From Nakamurella sp. (GTDB lineage: Bacteria > Actinomycetota > Actinomycetes > Mycobacteriales > Nakamurellaceae): a stretch of 40,883 bases of DNA. Shown here piece by piece: positions 9,797-20,863 of the stretch. The notes beneath the pieces were generated by a model. It worked only from the letters and a program-made list of their open reading frames with translations, ran no database searches and was not told the DNA's origin. The position numbers were made by a program, and so were the translations under genes. Location of the stretch: NCBI GenBank assembly GCA_017848755.1, contig JAFIHI010000213.1, forward strand, positions 1 to 40,883, read 5' to 3'. Numbering within the stretch: position 1 is the first letter of the stretch; every line of letters starts with the position of its first letter.

Positions 9797-10059
9797 CAGC
9801 AGGGCGCCCGGGAGCGCAGCCCGAGCGAACAAATGTCACAGCGACGAAATCGGTAGGGAACGGTCTGCGTTGCCGGGATGACGAGGATGCCGCCGCCGTG
9901 GTCACGGTGATCGCGCTCGTTGCGGCGTCGCGCTCGGCATCGAGTATGACGCCGTCCGCGCCGCGCACTGTCTGGTCCCCCGGCGCCCGGCTGGCGCATT
10001 CCGGTGCCGGGTCTTATCCCGGGCCGCATGCCTGGTGGGCGTCGGGATTGCCGCGATGA
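9589..10059 (+). CDS. accE5: Acyl-CoA carboxylase epsilon subunit with repeat-derived N-terminal extension
   Basis: Small stabilising subunit of the AccA3-AccD5 complex. The diagnostic part is the C-terminal 60 or so residues: [17 protein letters not shown], then [16 protein letters not shown] and the ending [13 protein letters not shown], like the W..P.R and P.AW..S.LPR ending of AccE proteins. Position between accD5 and maf is also that of accE5 in mycobacteria. The GTG at 9589 overlaps the accD5 stop as GTGA and gives 156 residues, about twice the usual size. The extra N-terminus is made of repeats ([39 protein letters not shown]). In-frame GTG codons at 9673 and 9715 begin the same Ser-Glu motif, so the real start could be any of the three. 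The stop overlaps the maf ATG. Confidence 0.75.
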   Translation: MSEGGANQGRCDGVAGPMSGAPSEQFGTVSEGGAGGARRDGSVSEAGGRLARRDGVAGPPSGARSEQSSTAGRPGAQPERTNVTATKSVGNGLRCRDDEDAAAVVTVIALVAASRSASSMTPSAPRTVWSPGARLAHSGAGSYPGPHAWWASGLPR

Positions 10060-10703
10060 GTGCCCCCGTGGTGGTGCTCGCATCGGCGTCGCCCGGGCGG
10101 CTGGCCGTGCTGCGCAACGCCGGCGTCGAGCCCGTGGTCCTCGCCCCAAACGTCGAAGAGGACGCCGTGCGAGCGGCGCATGTCGACGCACCCCACGGTG
10201 AGGTGATAGCCACGCTGGCGTCGGCGAAGGCGGAGGCCGTGGTACGCGATCAGCGGGACCACCCCGCGCTTCACGACGCGGTGGTGATCGGCGGCGATTC
10301 GATGCTGCTGATCGACGGCGAACTGCAGGGCAAGCCGCACACGCGCGAGGAGACACTGCGGCGCTGGAAGGACCAGATCGGGCGCACTGGCGAGTTGATC
10401 ACCGGCCATGCGGTGCTGCGGGTGCGCGGCGGGAAGACCGTCGGTAGTGCCACCGGGACGGCCAGCGCGACCGTCACCATGGGGCACCCGAGCGCGAAAG
10501 AGCTTGCGGCGTACATAGACTCGGGCGAGCCGTTGGAGGTCGCCGGCGCCTTCACCATCGACGGGCTCGGCGGCTGGTTCGTCGACCGCATCGACGGGGA
10601 TCCGTCGTGCGTGGTGGGCCTCGCGCTGCCGCTGGTCCGGCGGCTGCTAGGCGAGCTGGGCGTCACCGTGACTGACCTCTGGAATAGGCAGCCGACCCCG
10701 TGA
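10056..10703 (+). CDS. maf: Maf-like nucleotide pyrophosphatase
   Basis: Maf/YhdE family nucleoside triphosphate pyrophosphatase, thought to remove non-canonical or selected nucleotides and linked in some bacteria to septum control. The 215-residue product begins [20 protein letters not shown], the family's N-terminal substrate-binding motif (SASPGR). It also has [19 protein letters not shown] (the conserved Asp of the GxD motif) and [21 protein letters not shown]. The ATG at 10056 overlaps the accE5 stop (ATGA). A longer frame from 10035 is less likely. It lies between accE5 and accA3, as in mycobacteria, and is probably co-expressed with them. Confidence 0.94.
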   Translation: MSAPVVVLASASPGRLAVLRNAGVEPVVLAPNVEEDAVRAAHVDAPHGEVIATLASAKAEAVVRDQRDHPALHDAVVIGGDSMLLIDGELQGKPHTREETLRRWKDQIGRTGELITGHAVLRVRGGKTVGSATGTASATVTMGHPSAKELAAYIDSGEPLEVAGAFTIDGLGGWFVDRIDGDPSCVVGLALPLVRRLLGELGVTVTDLWNRQPTP

Positions 10704-10719
10704 TCAGGAGAGAGACACG

Positions 10720-12498
10720 ATGCACACCGTACTGATCGCAAACAGGGGCGAGATCGCCGTCCGTGTCGCAAGGGCCGCGCGCGACGCCGGCCTTCGGTCG
10801 GTCGCGGTGTACGCGGAACCCGATCGGGATGCCCTGCACGTGCGGGCGGCCGACGAGGCGTACGCGCTCGGCGGTGTCGGGCCCCGAGATTCCTACCTCG
10901 ACGCGGCGAAGATCTTGGATGTCGCGGCGCGCGCCGGAGCGGATGCCGTCCACCCCGGCTACGGGTTCCTGTCCGAGAACGCGGATTTCGCGCAGGCCGT
11001 GATCGACGCGGGGTTGACCTGGATCGGTCCGAGCCCCCAGTCGATCCGCGACCTCGGTGACAAAGTCACCGCACGACACATCGCTATGCGGGCGGGTGCG
11101 CCGCTGGTCCCCGGGACGCCGGATCCCGTCTCCGGCGCGGACGAGGTTCTGGCATTCGCGCAGCAGTACGGCCTGCCGGTGGCCATCAAGGCGGCATTCG
11201 GCGGTGGTGGACGGGGCATGAAGGTGGCCCGGACCATGGCGGAGATCCCGGAGCTCTACGAGTCGGCCGTGCGCGAGGCGGTGGCGGCGTTCGGCCGCGG
11301 GGAATGTTACGTGGAGCGGTATCTCGACAAGCCGCGGCACGTCGAGGCTCAGGTTCTCGGCGACATGCACGGCACGGTGATCGTGGTCGGCACCCGTGAC
11401 TGTTCGCTGCAGCGCCGGTACCAGAAGCTCGTCGAGGAGGCTCCCGCCCCGTTCCTGACCGGCGAGCAGCGCGCCACGATCCACGAGTCCGCCAAGGCCA
11501 TCTGCCGCGAGGCCGGCTACTACAACGCGGGAACCGTCGAGTTCCTGGTCGGCCAGGACGGGTTGATCTCGTTCCTGGAAGTGAATACCCGGCTGCAGGT
11601 GGAGCATCCGGTCTCCGAGGAGACCAGCGGCATCGACCTGGTGCGCGAACAGTTCCGCGTCGCCGTAGGCGAAAAACTCCGCTGGACAACGGATCTCACT
11701 CCGCGGGGGCACTCCATCGAGTTCCGCATCAACGGCGAGGACCCGGGCCGCGGATTCCTCCCGGCGCCCGGAACCCTCACCCGGTTCATCGCCCCGTCGG
11801 GGCCCGGCGTGCGGGTCGATTCCGGTGTGGAGTCCGGAACCGTGATCGGCGGCGCGTTCGACTCCATGCTCGCGAAGCTCATCGTCACCGGCGCCGACCG
11901 GACCGAGGCGCTCGAACGGTCCCGGCGGGCGCTCGCGGAGTTCGTGATCGACGGCATGGCAACGGTCTTACCGTTCGACCGGGCTGTGGTCGACGACCCC
12001 GCCTTCACCGCAGCGGACGGCGCCTTCGCCGTGCACACCCGTTGGATCGAGACCGAGTTCGCGGGCGCCATCGAGCCGTTCCACGGCGACGCGGCAGGTG
12101 CGCATGACGCAGCCCCCGCCGCCGGACCCGCGTCTCGGCAGACGGTGGTCGCCGAGGTGAACGGGCGCAGAGTGGAGGTATCCCTGCCGGCCGATCTCCC
12201 CGGACTGGGCGCTCGGGCAGCAAGCGCGCCGGGCCGCGGACGCGCCTCGCGACGCACCTCCCGCGCGGTGGCATCGACGGCAAGCGGCGACACGGTCACC
12301 GCCCCCATGCAGGGCACCGTCGTCAAGGTTGCCGTCGCCGTCGGCGATGTCGTCTCGGCAGGCGACCTCGTGGTCGTCGTCGAGGCGATGAAGATGGAGA
12401 ATCCGGTGACGGCGCACAAGGACGGATCGGTGGCGAGCGTCGCGGTCGAGGTGGGGGCGACGGTGAACTCGGGGGCGGCCCTCGTCGAGATCCGGTGA
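10720..12498 (+). CDS. accA3: Acyl-CoA carboxylase alpha subunit (biotin carboxylase and biotin carrier)
   Basis: Carboxylates its own biotin with ATP and bicarbonate and hands the carboxyl group to AccD subunits. The 592-residue protein has an N-terminal biotin carboxylase fold ([19 protein letters not shown]), the ATP-grasp glycine loop GGGGRGMK near residue 162, and the active-site strand [18 protein letters not shown] (Glu287). The C-terminal biotinyl domain has [10 protein letters not shown] with the biotin-accepting Lys558. AGGAGAG lies about eight bases before the ATG. It starts 16 bases after maf. BirA at 3739-4512 is the likely modifying enzyme. In relatives this subunit serves several carboxylases, so its role is wider than propionyl-CoA alone. 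Confidence 0.97.
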   Translation: MHTVLIANRGEIAVRVARAARDAGLRSVAVYAEPDRDALHVRAADEAYALGGVGPRDSYLDAAKILDVAARAGADAVHPGYGFLSENADFAQAVIDAGLTWIGPSPQSIRDLGDKVTARHIAMRAGAPLVPGTPDPVSGADEVLAFAQQYGLPVAIKAAFGGGGRGMKVARTMAEIPELYESAVREAVAAFGRGECYVERYLDKPRHVEAQVLGDMHGTVIVVGTRDCSLQRRYQKLVEEAPAPFLTGEQRATIHESAKAICREAGYYNAGTVEFLVGQDGLISFLEVNTRLQVEHPVSEETSGIDLVREQFRVAVGEKLRWTTDLTPRGHSIEFRINGEDPGRGFLPAPGTLTRFIAPSGPGVRVDSGVESGTVIGGAFDSMLAKLIVTGADRTEALERSRRALAEFVIDGMATVLPFDRAVVDDPAFTAADGAFAVHTRWIETEFAGAIEPFHGDAAGAHDAAPAAGPASRQTVVAEVNGRRVEVSLPADLPGLGARAASAPGRGRASRRTSRAVASTASGDTVTAPMQGTVVKVAVAVGDVVSAGDLVVVVEAMKMENPVTAHKDGSVASVAVEVGATVNSGAALVEIR

Positions 12499-12519
12499 CG
12501 ATCCGCCGATCCACCCCGT

Positions 12520-12525
12520 TACAGT
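12520..12525 (+). promoter_or_regulatory. Putative -10 box of the DUF1707 gene
   Basis: TACAGT is followed by seven bases and the GTG at 12533, the same box and spacing as the ilv leader promoter at 3676-3681. No ribosome binding site precedes the GTG, so the transcript is probably leaderless. No good -35 is present. Confidence 0.5.
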
Positions 12526-12532
12526 TTCGGGT

Positions 12533-13048
12533 GTGACGAATCCCGGGGAGATGCGGGTCGGCGACCGTGAGCGCACCTCGGCGCTGGAAGCTCTCGGCGA
12601 GCACCTGGCGGCAGGCCGCATCTCGCTCGACGAGTACGGCGAGCGCAGCGCCCGGGTGACCGTCGCGAAGACCGCGGCGGACCTCGCCGCCCTGTTCGAC
12701 GACCTGCCGGCACCCCGTCCGGTCGCGCCGATGCAGGCATCGGCCCTCGCGGTGCCGGCGAACACCGGCACAGTGAATCGGCTGTCCGGGCGGCGTTCAC
12801 CGCAGCAGGCAGGTGCCGTTCCCACGGCGGATTCCCGCAGCGCCGCACAGAAAATCGTCGGGGCCGCGGCGGCCGCGTCCGTCTTCGTGGCACTGACCCT
12901 GTTCTTCATCACCGGCTCGTGGCTGTGGTTCCTGCTGATCCCAGGGATCTCCGCGACAGCCGGCGCGATCTGGGGCCCGGACTGGAAGGAACCCCGCGCC
13001 GTGGACCGCCACCACCGCGGTGAGTTAGGCCGCGGCAACGGCCGCTAG
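12533..13048 (+). CDS. DUF1707 domain membrane protein
   Basis: The 171-residue product begins with a DUF1707 domain (about residues 8-58: MRVGDRERTSALEALGEHLA, then GRISLDEYGERSARVTVAKT and LAALFDDLP). This is a short actinobacterial domain of unknown function usually attached to membrane segments. A linker of about 50 residues leads to two adjacent hydrophobic stretches near 107-148, interrupted by a short turn. The C-terminal tail is polar and Arg/His-rich. The GTG at 12533 follows a TACAGT box by seven bases. Its 3' end overlaps the 3' end of the convergent membrane gene by 24 bases. No specific function can be assigned. Confidence 0.8.
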   Translation: MTNPGEMRVGDRERTSALEALGEHLAAGRISLDEYGERSARVTVAKTAADLAALFDDLPAPRPVAPMQASALAVPANTGTVNRLSGRRSPQQAGAVPTADSRSAAQKIVGAAAAASVFVALTLFFITGSWLWFLLIPGISATAGAIWGPDWKEPRAVDRHHRGELGRGNGR

Positions 13049-13558
13049 GTAGACGAGTTCCGACACGCCGACGGCCACTGCGTAACGCACGAGGGCGGGA
13101 CGCAGCGCGGCCCATTCGCATTCGGATCGCAGCGGGATGACGGCCGCAAGACCCGCCGCGTGGTGGATGAGCGCGACCAAAGCCAGCAGGGCGGCGAGCG
13201 ACGCTCCGAGCACCGGCCCCGATGCGGCGAGCCGATAGAGCACCACACCGAGAAGAAGCAGCAGCGGCAGCACCGTGCCCGGCACGAGCACCGTGCCGAT
13301 GCCGACCGCCAGCATCGATACCCCGGCCACCGACCACATACCGACCCCGACCGCCCCGGCCATGACGATGGCGAGCGTGCCTCCGACGGCGAGGCCGAGG
13401 AGGACCCGCAGCATCCAGCCGTGCCATGTCCGCCATCCGCCACCGGCCATGACGACCGGTACCCGTTCCGCCCCGAACGTCGTCAGATCCGAAACCGGGT
13501 CCGACGTAACTCCGGGCGCGGCGTCCGGCGCGCCGCCCGGCGCGGCCATCCCACTCAC
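13025..13558 (-). CDS. Small polytopic membrane protein, last gene of the moxR cluster
   Basis: From the GTG at 13558 the product has 177 residues. A polar, Ala/Pro/Gly-rich N-terminus of about 45 residues is followed by four or five hydrophobic segments, including VLLGLAVGGTLAIVMAGAVG, TVLPLLLLLGVVLYRLAA and LAALLALVALIHHAAGLAAV. No catalytic motif is visible. The start overlaps the stop of the DUF58 gene (GTGA), so translation is probably coupled. Its location matches that of small membrane proteins beside moxR2 in mycobacteria, but I do not recognise the family with confidence. The stop lies inside the end of the convergent DUF1707 gene. Confidence 0.75.
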   Translation of the reverse strand: MSGMAAPGGAPDAAPGVTSDPVSDLTTFGAERVPVVMAGGGWRTWHGWMLRVLLGLAVGGTLAIVMAGAVGVGMWSVAGVSMLAVGIGTVLVPGTVLPLLLLLGVVLYRLAASGPVLGASLAALLALVALIHHAAGLAAVIPLRSECEWAALRPALVRYAVAVGVSELVYLAAVAAA

Positions 13559-14972
13559 CGCCGGCCCCGCATGACGCGGGTCGCCTCGGCGATCTGGCCC
13601 GGCAGGTCGCCGGCGTCCCAGCTGATCACCGGGATGCCCCTGCCGCGCAGCCGGTCGAGTTCCAGCTGCCGCTCCACCGCCAGCACGCGAAGGTGGTCGG
13701 CCTCGGCCGCCGTGGCGCGCGCCAGCATGCCGGCCAGCGGCAGGGTGTCGACGACGATGACGCGGTGCCCGCGCGCGGCGCACTCGATCGCGGCGTGGAC
13801 CGCCGCCGGGGTGACCAGCGGCGAGCACCACACGACGATCTGCCCCGGCGTCAACCCCCACCATGCGACCTGCAGCATGCGGGTCCGACGATCGTCCAAC
13901 AGGGCGAGCTGGTGCCGGATCCGTTGCAGCTGGCGGTTTCCGGTGCTGGGCCGCAGCAGCCGCCGGGGAACGGTCGCCGTCATCACGCCGACGCGATCGC
14001 CCTGCCCGAGGTGGGCCGCGGCGACCGCGGCCGCGGCAGCCACGGCGTGATCGAGACTGGTCGCGCGAAGCCGCCGTTCGGCGTCGACCCGCGCAGCGTG
14101 GCCAGCCGGGTCGCGGCGCGCGTCTATCGTCTGGAGCGCCACCACGATCGCCACCCGCACCCGCCGAGCCGCGCGACGCCACATACCGCGCGCGCCTTCG
14201 ACGCGCCGCGGGGCGAAGTGCGCCGACTGGTCGAGGCAGATCATGAGCTCGGCGTCGGCATCGGACAACGTCCGGGTGGTGTAGAGGCGCTCGTGGCGCG
14301 CATACGCCCGCCAATGGATGGACCTCAGCCGGTCGCCGGGGGCGTATTCGCGCAGATCGATCAGGTCGCTGCCCTGCCCGGGACGCCGGCTGACGTGCGC
14401 CCCTGCCCAGCCACCGATGATCGGCGGCAGCGTGAACGGCGGGATCGAGGCCACCGCAGGGAGTATCAGCTCCGTGCGGGTGGGCGCGCGTCGCACCGGC
14501 CCGGCGAGGTACAGGCCGTCCGGCCCGGCGCCGAGCGAGTCGGGCCGTGCGACGGTGGTCGTGCCCCAGCCGGTGGTGCGGAACCGTGACCGGATCGTCC
14601 GTGTCGCGGCGCCGCCGGCGAGCGTGACCATCCGGCCGATCGGGCCGCGGCCCTCACCCGGCTGCGCGACGGACGCGAACTCGACGCCGTCGCCGCCGAT
14701 GACGGTCGTGACGACGTCCGCGGCATTATTGCCGAAGGAGTCCGCGTCGACGACGGATACGGCCCGCGGCGCCGCCCGCCCGACCAGATGCCGGCCGGCA
14801 AGCAGCGCCGCCACCCACCCGAGCAGCAGCGGCGCCGCCAGCAGCACCAGGTCGGGCCTCCCGAACGCCACGCCCAACGCCACCGCGAGGGCCGTCACCC
14901 CGGGCACGCGGTACCACGCCGCCGTGCGGCGCCAGCTACCACGAGACGGGCGCCGCCCGGTCGACACCGAGG

Positions 14973-14976
<4 letters not shown>
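13555..14976 (-). CDS. DUF58 domain protein of the MoxR cluster
   Basis: DUF58 proteins have a degenerate von Willebrand factor A-like domain and are almost always encoded beside MoxR ATPases. The 473-residue product has two N-terminal membrane segments (about residues 22-60: VTALAVALGVAFG, LVLLAAPLLLGWVAALLAG). The family signature LREYAPGDRLRSIHWRAYAR lies in the middle, followed by the Asp-containing strand ELMICLDQSAHF. The GTG at 14976 overlaps the moxR stop (GTGA). A much longer upstream frame is a shadow of moxR. In Mycobacteriales such genes are thought to act in assembly or maturation of cell-envelope or protein complexes; the partner is not known. Confidence 0.9.
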
Positions 14977-15991
<1,015 letters not shown>

Positions 15992-15995
<4 letters not shown>

Positions 15996-16714
15996 GGCCG
16001 GGGTCCTTCCGTGGGGTGCGGCGCGGTGGTCGAGGTGCGCGAGGCCGCGGCGCCGGCCAATCCTTTCAGAGCCGGATTCGCAATAGCGGGCGCGCTGCCG
16101 GGGAACGGCTCGACGGCCAGCCGAGCGATCACCTGACAGAGCACCGACACGGAGGCGGTGGTGTGGCGCGGATCCCGGTCGACGCCGGAAAAGATGGCGA
16201 ACTCCCGTTCACCGACGAGCTCGCGAGCCCGCGCTGAGTCCGGCTCGATGCCGCGACGGCGCAACAGCTCCTGCGCGAGCGACCACAGCCGCGGACGCAG
16301 GTATAGCTCGAACGCCTCCGCCGATTCACGCGCGCCGACCAGCCCGGGCACCTCCCAGGGCGTGGCGGATCGATACGTGAACCCCGGAACATCGTCATAC
16401 CAGTCGATCCGGCGCACCGCGAACGAGACGATCACCGCCCAGAGAGCGAGCCCCGCCCCAACGGCGATCACCACCGCGCGCCACGGAGGGACGCCACCCG
16501 CGAACATGCCGGCGCCCCCGACGACCGCGACGATGACCGGCCACGCCCCATACCGCCACCGGCGCGTGTCGTCGGGATCGGGGTCCGTGAGGGGGGCCTG
16601 GTCGGCAGGGTCGATTCGGGCGCCTGCCGGCGGTGGCTGACGTCCACCGAGCGAGCGGGCCAGGCCGCGGCCGTGTCGCTGTGTCGGTCGCTGTGCCGCC
16701 GGGCGGGGCGTCAT
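15992..16714 (-). CDS. Membrane protein of the MoxR cluster, function unknown
   Basis: The 240-residue product from the ATG at 16714 starts with about 55 polar Arg/Pro-rich residues. Two hydrophobic segments follow (YGAWPVIVAVVGGAGMFAGG and AVVIAVGAGLALWAVIVSFA). The C-terminal cytoplasmic-looking part of about 140 residues includes PRLWSLAQELLRRRGIEPDS and a region around VLCQVIARLAVEPFPG. The start is chosen because it overlaps the DUF4129 gene's stop as ATGA; a longer frame from 16753 adds 13 residues. Proteins of this size and layout sit between DUF4129-type and moxR genes in many actinobacteria. No catalytic residues are recognisable. Confidence 0.78.
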
Positions 16715-17478
16715 CGGTGGGCCCCCGGTCGCGGGCGTTCGGTGCGATCCCATGTCGCGAGCAGTGTGCGCGCGGCGACGCGGGCGGCGGTGGCGGCACC
16801 GGGCGCGAGCGCGGCCGTGTCGAAACGCGCGTGGTGGTAGAGACCGAGCAGGACGTCGGCGGCGCTCGCCTCGGCGCCGAACGCTAGGTCGCCGAACGTG
16901 GCGTCATCGAACGCCGGATCACCCCATTCCCCGGTCAACGCCCGCAGGAACTCCGTCGGCGTGCTGGCGGCCCGGCGGCGGTGCCCGAGGATCGCGGCGA
17001 CCTTCTCGACGGCCACCCACGTCGCGATGATTTCGTCGGCCGAGCGTTCGGGGTCGAAGGTGCGCTCGTCCCCGATGTCGACCGGCGGAGCGTCGGCGAT
17101 CGACCCGAGCACGGCGTCCAGGGCGGCGGCCGGCGCGACCCCGCCGAGATGCGGCGCGATCCGGGCCGGGCGGCGGAGCGCGCGAACAAGCCAGATCACC
17201 AGCGCGATGAGAATCAAGTCGGCCAGCACCGCGGCGATCCACCACAGCCAGTCACCGCTGGGCGACTCCTGCCGCTGCGGTGGCGGCGTCATCATGGTGA
17301 CAGTGGGCAGGGTTGACGCCTCGATCGGTTGCGGCAGGGCGGGTTCCGCCGTCGGCGGATGCGCCACCAGCGGTCCGGCGCGGCTCGCGATGACCGCCAC
17401 CAACACCACCGCGACGGCGGTGATCGCGAGGATCAGCGCCGCCGCCGCGGCCGGCACCGGGCGGCGGGGCGCGGTCAT
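16711..17478 (-). CDS. DUF4129 domain membrane protein
   Basis: The 255-residue product has an N-terminal membrane helix (about residues 10-32, possibly a signal anchor), an extracytoplasmic-type linker rich in Pro/Thr, and a second helix (WLWWIAAVLADLILIALVIW, about 77-96). The C-terminal cytoplasmic DUF4129 domain runs from about 140 to 250, with ADEIIATWVAVEKVAAILG, TPTEFLRALTGEWGD and VLLGLYHHARFDTAAL. DUF4129 domains are common in MoxR/DUF58/transglutaminase clusters. Its ATG overlaps the glpD stop codon (ATGA), tying the cluster to glycerol metabolism at least transcriptionally. No enzymatic activity is known. Confidence 0.85.
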   Translation of the reverse strand: MTAPRRPVPAAAAALILAITAVAVVLVAVIASRAGPLVAHPPTAEPALPQPIEASTLPTVTMMTPPPQRQESPSGDWLWWIAAVLADLILIALVIWLVRALRRPARIAPHLGGVAPAAALDAVLGSIADAPPVDIGDERTFDPERSADEIIATWVAVEKVAAILGHRRRAASTPTEFLRALTGEWGDPAFDDATFGDLAFGAEASAADVLLGLYHHARFDTAALAPGAATAARVAARTLLATWDRTERPRPGAHR

Positions 17479-19214
17479 GCAGGCGATGCCGCCGATTCCG
17501 TGAGCCGACCGCGGATGTCCGGCGCGTGCAGGCGGACCTCGTCGGCGGAGGCGTCGTCGGGCTCGACCTGCGAGCGCCGTTCCGCGTCCACCCGCGCGAG
17601 GTAGCTGGCGACCTCGGTCGCGGTCTGGCCCGACGACCAGCCCAGCACCGGCGCCATGAGTTCGGCGACGCGGCCGACGGCGTCGGTGCCGCGATTCGCG
17701 TATTCGATGGAGATCCGGGTGCGCCGGGCGAGCACGTCCTCCACGTGCAGCGCGCCCTCGTGGGTCACCGCGTACAGCGCCTCAACCTCCAGGTAGTCCG
17801 GGGCGCCGGGCAACGGCGACAGCAACGACCGATCGGTCTCGGCGAGCGCCAGCACCTCATGGATGGCACTGCCGTAGCGGCCGAGTAGGTGCTTGATGCG
17901 GTAGGGGTGCACACCGCTGGCGGCAGCGAGCTGATCGGTCTGGTTGACGAGCGCGTGGTAGCCGTCGGCGCCGAGCAGCGGGACCTGCCGGGTGCACGAC
18001 GGATTGACCCGGCCCGGCAGCTCCTCCGCCGCCATATCCACCGCGTCGGCGGCCATCACCCGGTAGGTCGTGTACTTGCCGCCGGCGATCGCGACGAGGC
18101 CCGGCGCCACCCGCGCCACCGCATGCTCGCGGGACAGCTTCGACGTCAATTCGCTCTCCCCCGCGAGCAGCGGCCGCAACCCGGCGTACACACCCTCGAT
18201 ATCCTCCAGCGTGATCGGCGTCACCAACACCGAGTTGACCTGGGTCAGCAGGTACTCGATGTCGGCCGAGGTCGCCGCGGGATGCGCGAGGTCCAGGTTC
18301 CAGTCGGTGTCCGTGGTGCCGACGATCCAATGCGATTTCCACGGGATCACGAACAGCACGCTCGTCTCGGTGCGCAGGATCAGCCCGGTCTCGCTGGGGA
18401 TCCGATCGCGCGGCACCACCAGGTGTACACCCTTCGACGCCCGCACCCGGAACCGGCCGCGGCTACCGGCGAGGTGCTGCAACTCGTCCGTCCACACGCC
18501 GGTCGCGTTCACCACCACGCCTGCCGACACGGCCTGTTCGACTCCGGTCTCCACGTCCCGGATGCGCACCCCGGCGACCCGGTCGGCTTCCCGCAGAAAG
18601 CCGATCACCTGCGTCGACGGCTGGATCACGGCGCCGTAGCCGGCCGCCGTGCGCGCGACGGTGAGCGTGTGCCGCGCGTCATCGACCTGCCCGTCGAAGT
18701 AGTGAACCCCGCCGATGAGCGCGTCCTTCTTCAGGGCCGGACACAGCCGCAGCGCCCCGGCCCTGGTCAACTGCCGGTGCCGCGGAACCGAGCGCGCACC
18801 GCCGAGCCGGTCGTAGAGCTGCAGCCCCACCTCGACATAGGGCCTCTCGATCAGCCGCGTCTTGAGCGGGTAGAGGAACGAGACCGGCCGGGCCAGGTGC
18901 GGGCACAACGTGGTGAGCATCAGCTCGCGTTCGGCGAGCGCCTCGCGGACCAGACCGAACTCGAGCATCTCCAGATACCGCAGCCCGCCGTGGAACAGCT
19001 TCGACGACCGCGACGACGTCCCGGAAGCGATATCCCGCGATTCGAACAGGGCGACGGACAAGCCGCGGGTGACGGCATCCAAAGCCACCCCGGTGCCCAC
19101 CACGCCGCCGCCGATCACGACCACGTCGAACGACCCGCCGGCCACCCGCGCAGCGTTCGCCGCACGCTCGGCAGGCCCCAGTTTCCCGGCCAATGCCCTA
19201 TCTGCCCACACCAC
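17475..19214 (-). CDS. glpD: Glycerol-3-phosphate dehydrogenase, FAD-dependent
   Basis: Membrane-associated flavoenzyme that oxidises glycerol-3-phosphate to dihydroxyacetone phosphate and feeds electrons to quinone. The 579-residue product has the FAD fingerprint [20 protein letters not shown] and [20 protein letters not shown] close to the N-terminus. The [19 protein letters not shown] segment is central, and [20 protein letters not shown] marks the second FAD-contacting loop. The C-terminal domain, from about 430, is typical of the family. GGAGG lies six bases before the GTG at 19214. It is divergent from glpK across 109 bases, so both may share control, and its stop overlaps the first gene of the DUF4129-moxR run. 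Confidence 0.95.
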   Translation of the reverse strand: MVWADRALAGKLGPAERAANAARVAGGSFDVVVIGGGVVGTGVALDAVTRGLSVALFESRDIASGTSSRSSKLFHGGLRYLEMLEFGLVREALAERELMLTTLCPHLARPVSFLYPLKTRLIERPYVEVGLQLYDRLGGARSVPRHRQLTRAGALRLCPALKKDALIGGVHYFDGQVDDARHTLTVARTAAGYGAVIQPSTQVIGFLREADRVAGVRIRDVETGVEQAVSAGVVVNATGVWTDELQHLAGSRGRFRVRASKGVHLVVPRDRIPSETGLILRTETSVLFVIPWKSHWIVGTTDTDWNLDLAHPAATSADIEYLLTQVNSVLVTPITLEDIEGVYAGLRPLLAGESELTSKLSREHAVARVAPGLVAIAGGKYTTYRVMAADAVDMAAEELPGRVNPSCTRQVPLLGADGYHALVNQTDQLAAASGVHPYRIKHLLGRYGSAIHEVLALAETDRSLLSPLPGAPDYLEVEALYAVTHEGALHVEDVLARRTRISIEYANRGTDAVGRVAELMAPVLGWSSGQTATEVASYLARVDAERRSQVEPDDASADEVRLHAPDIRGRLTESAASPA

Positions 19215-19323
19215 TGCCCACCTCCGTCTCCGTTTAGGCTACCGTCCGGTACGGGCGCGGCGCGGGGTCGACCTGCCTGTGCAGGCCGCCCCCGGAGGAT
19301 GTCAGGGAGGAGGTCGGGAGGCC

Positions 19324-20835
19324 ATGGCGGCACGATATGTGGCGGCGATCGATCAGGGCACCACGTCGACCCGATGCATGCTCTTCGACGACCGCGGCCG
19401 GGTGGCAGCCCGGGTGGGCCAGGACCATCGACAGATCTTTCCGCGCGCGGGCTGGGTCGAGCACGATCCGGACGAGATCTGGCTCCACACACAGGAAGTG
19501 ATGACCGGGGCACTCGACGCGGCGGGGGCGTCGGCGGCCGATATCGCAGCGGTCGGGGTGACCAACCAACGCGAAACGACCGTCGTGTGGGACCGGACCA
19601 CCGGGCAGGCCGTCCACCCGGCCATCGTGTGGCAGGACACCAGGACGACGGAGATCTGCCGGGACCTGGGCCGGCTCGGCGGCGCCGACCGCTACCGCGA
19701 GCGCGTGGGACTGCCGCTCGCCACGTACTTTTCGGCGCCGAAGATCCGCTGGATCCTCGACAACGTCGCGGGCGCGCGCGCCCGGGCCGAGGCGGGCGAG
19801 CTGCTTGCCGGCACCATCGACTCGTACCTGGTGTGGCAGCTGACCGGGGGTCCGCGCGGCGGCATCCACGTCACGGACGTCACCAACGCGTCCCGCACCA
19901 TGCTGATGGATCTGCGCACGCTCACCTGGGATACCGAAATCGCCGCCGAGATCGGCGTGCCACTGGCGATGTTGCCGTCCATCCGGTCCAGTTCCGAGGT
20001 GATCGCGGAGATGACGATGCCCGCGGCCTTCGCCGGGATACCCATCGCCGGAATCCTGGGCGACCAGCAGGCCGCCACCTTCGGCCAGGCATGTCTCGAA
20101 CCTGGTGAGGCCAAGAACACCTACGGCACCGGCAATTTCCTGCTGCTGAACACCGGCCGGGATCCGGTGATCAGCCGGCACGGGCTGTTGACCACGGTCT
20201 GCTACCGCCTGGGCGATTCCGCGCCCGTCTATGCGCTGGAAGGCTCCATCGCCGTCACCGGCTCGCTGGTGCAGTGGCTGCGGGACAACCTCGGCATCAT
20301 CGAGAGCGCTGACGACATCGAACCGCTCGCTCTGACCGTTCCGGACAACGGCGGCGTCTACGTCGTGCCCGCGTTCTCGGGCCTGTTCGCGCCCTACTGG
20401 CGTCCCGATGCCCGGGGCGCCATCGTGGGCCTGACCCGATTCGCGACCAAGGCGCACCTGGCGCGGGCCGCGCTGGAGGCGACCGCCTTCCAGACCCGAG
20501 AGGTGGTCGACGCCATGAACGCGGACTCCGGCGTGCCGCTGACCACCCTCAAGGTCGACGGCGGCATGGTGGTCAACGACATGCTGATGCAGTTCCAGGC
20601 CGACATCCTGGGCGTGCCCGTCGTCCGCCCCCAGATCACCGAGACCACCGCGCTCGGCGCCGCCTATGCGGCCGGGCTGGCGGTCGGCTTCTGGTCCTCC
20701 ACCGACGAGATCCGCCAGCACTGGGCCGAGGGCGGCCGATGGGAGCCGCGGCTGTCCGCCGCCGAGCGCGAGCGCCTGCTCGCCACCTGGCGCAAGGCCG
20801 TCACCCGCACCTTCGACTGGGCTGACGACACCTGA
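19324..20835 (+). CDS. glpK: Glycerol kinase
   Basis: Phosphorylates glycerol to glycerol-3-phosphate with ATP, supplying the substrate of GlpD encoded divergently. The 503-residue product has the FGGY-kinase N-terminal signature [19 protein letters not shown], the substrate motif [17 protein letters not shown] and [13 protein letters not shown]. The C-terminal ATP-binding part is [20 protein letters not shown] and [26 protein letters not shown] lies just before the ATG at 19324. The frame is open far upstream to 18910, but that part is the shadow of glpD. Length is normal for GlpK. Confidence 0.97.
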   Translation: MAARYVAAIDQGTTSTRCMLFDDRGRVAARVGQDHRQIFPRAGWVEHDPDEIWLHTQEVMTGALDAAGASAADIAAVGVTNQRETTVVWDRTTGQAVHPAIVWQDTRTTEICRDLGRLGGADRYRERVGLPLATYFSAPKIRWILDNVAGARARAEAGELLAGTIDSYLVWQLTGGPRGGIHVTDVTNASRTMLMDLRTLTWDTEIAAEIGVPLAMLPSIRSSSEVIAEMTMPAAFAGIPIAGILGDQQAATFGQACLEPGEAKNTYGTGNFLLLNTGRDPVISRHGLLTTVCYRLGDSAPVYALEGSIAVTGSLVQWLRDNLGIIESADDIEPLALTVPDNGGVYVVPAFSGLFAPYWRPDARGAIVGLTRFATKAHLARAALEATAFQTREVVDAMNADSGVPLTTLKVDGGMVVNDMLMQFQADILGVPVVRPQITETTALGAAYAAGLAVGFWSSTDEIRQHWAEGGRWEPRLSAAERERLLATWRKAVTRTFDWADDT

Positions 20836-20863
20836 GCGCTGGCCGACCCATGCCAGGTCGAGC

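Noticed and set aside
19215..19323. Specific operator between glpD and glpK (for example a CRP/GlxR site)
   Set aside because: No TGTGA-N6-TCACA pattern; only a small GCCTG-TG-CAGGC inverted repeat that cannot be assigned.
17889..20108. 739-codon open frame on the plus strand opposite glpD and running into glpK
   Set aside because: Composition is Arg/Pro/Gly-rich with no domain; it overlaps two well-identified genes in other frames.
20836..20863. Possible terminator between convergent glpK and lpdA
   Set aside because: Only a short CTGG/CCAG pairing and no T-run on either strand.
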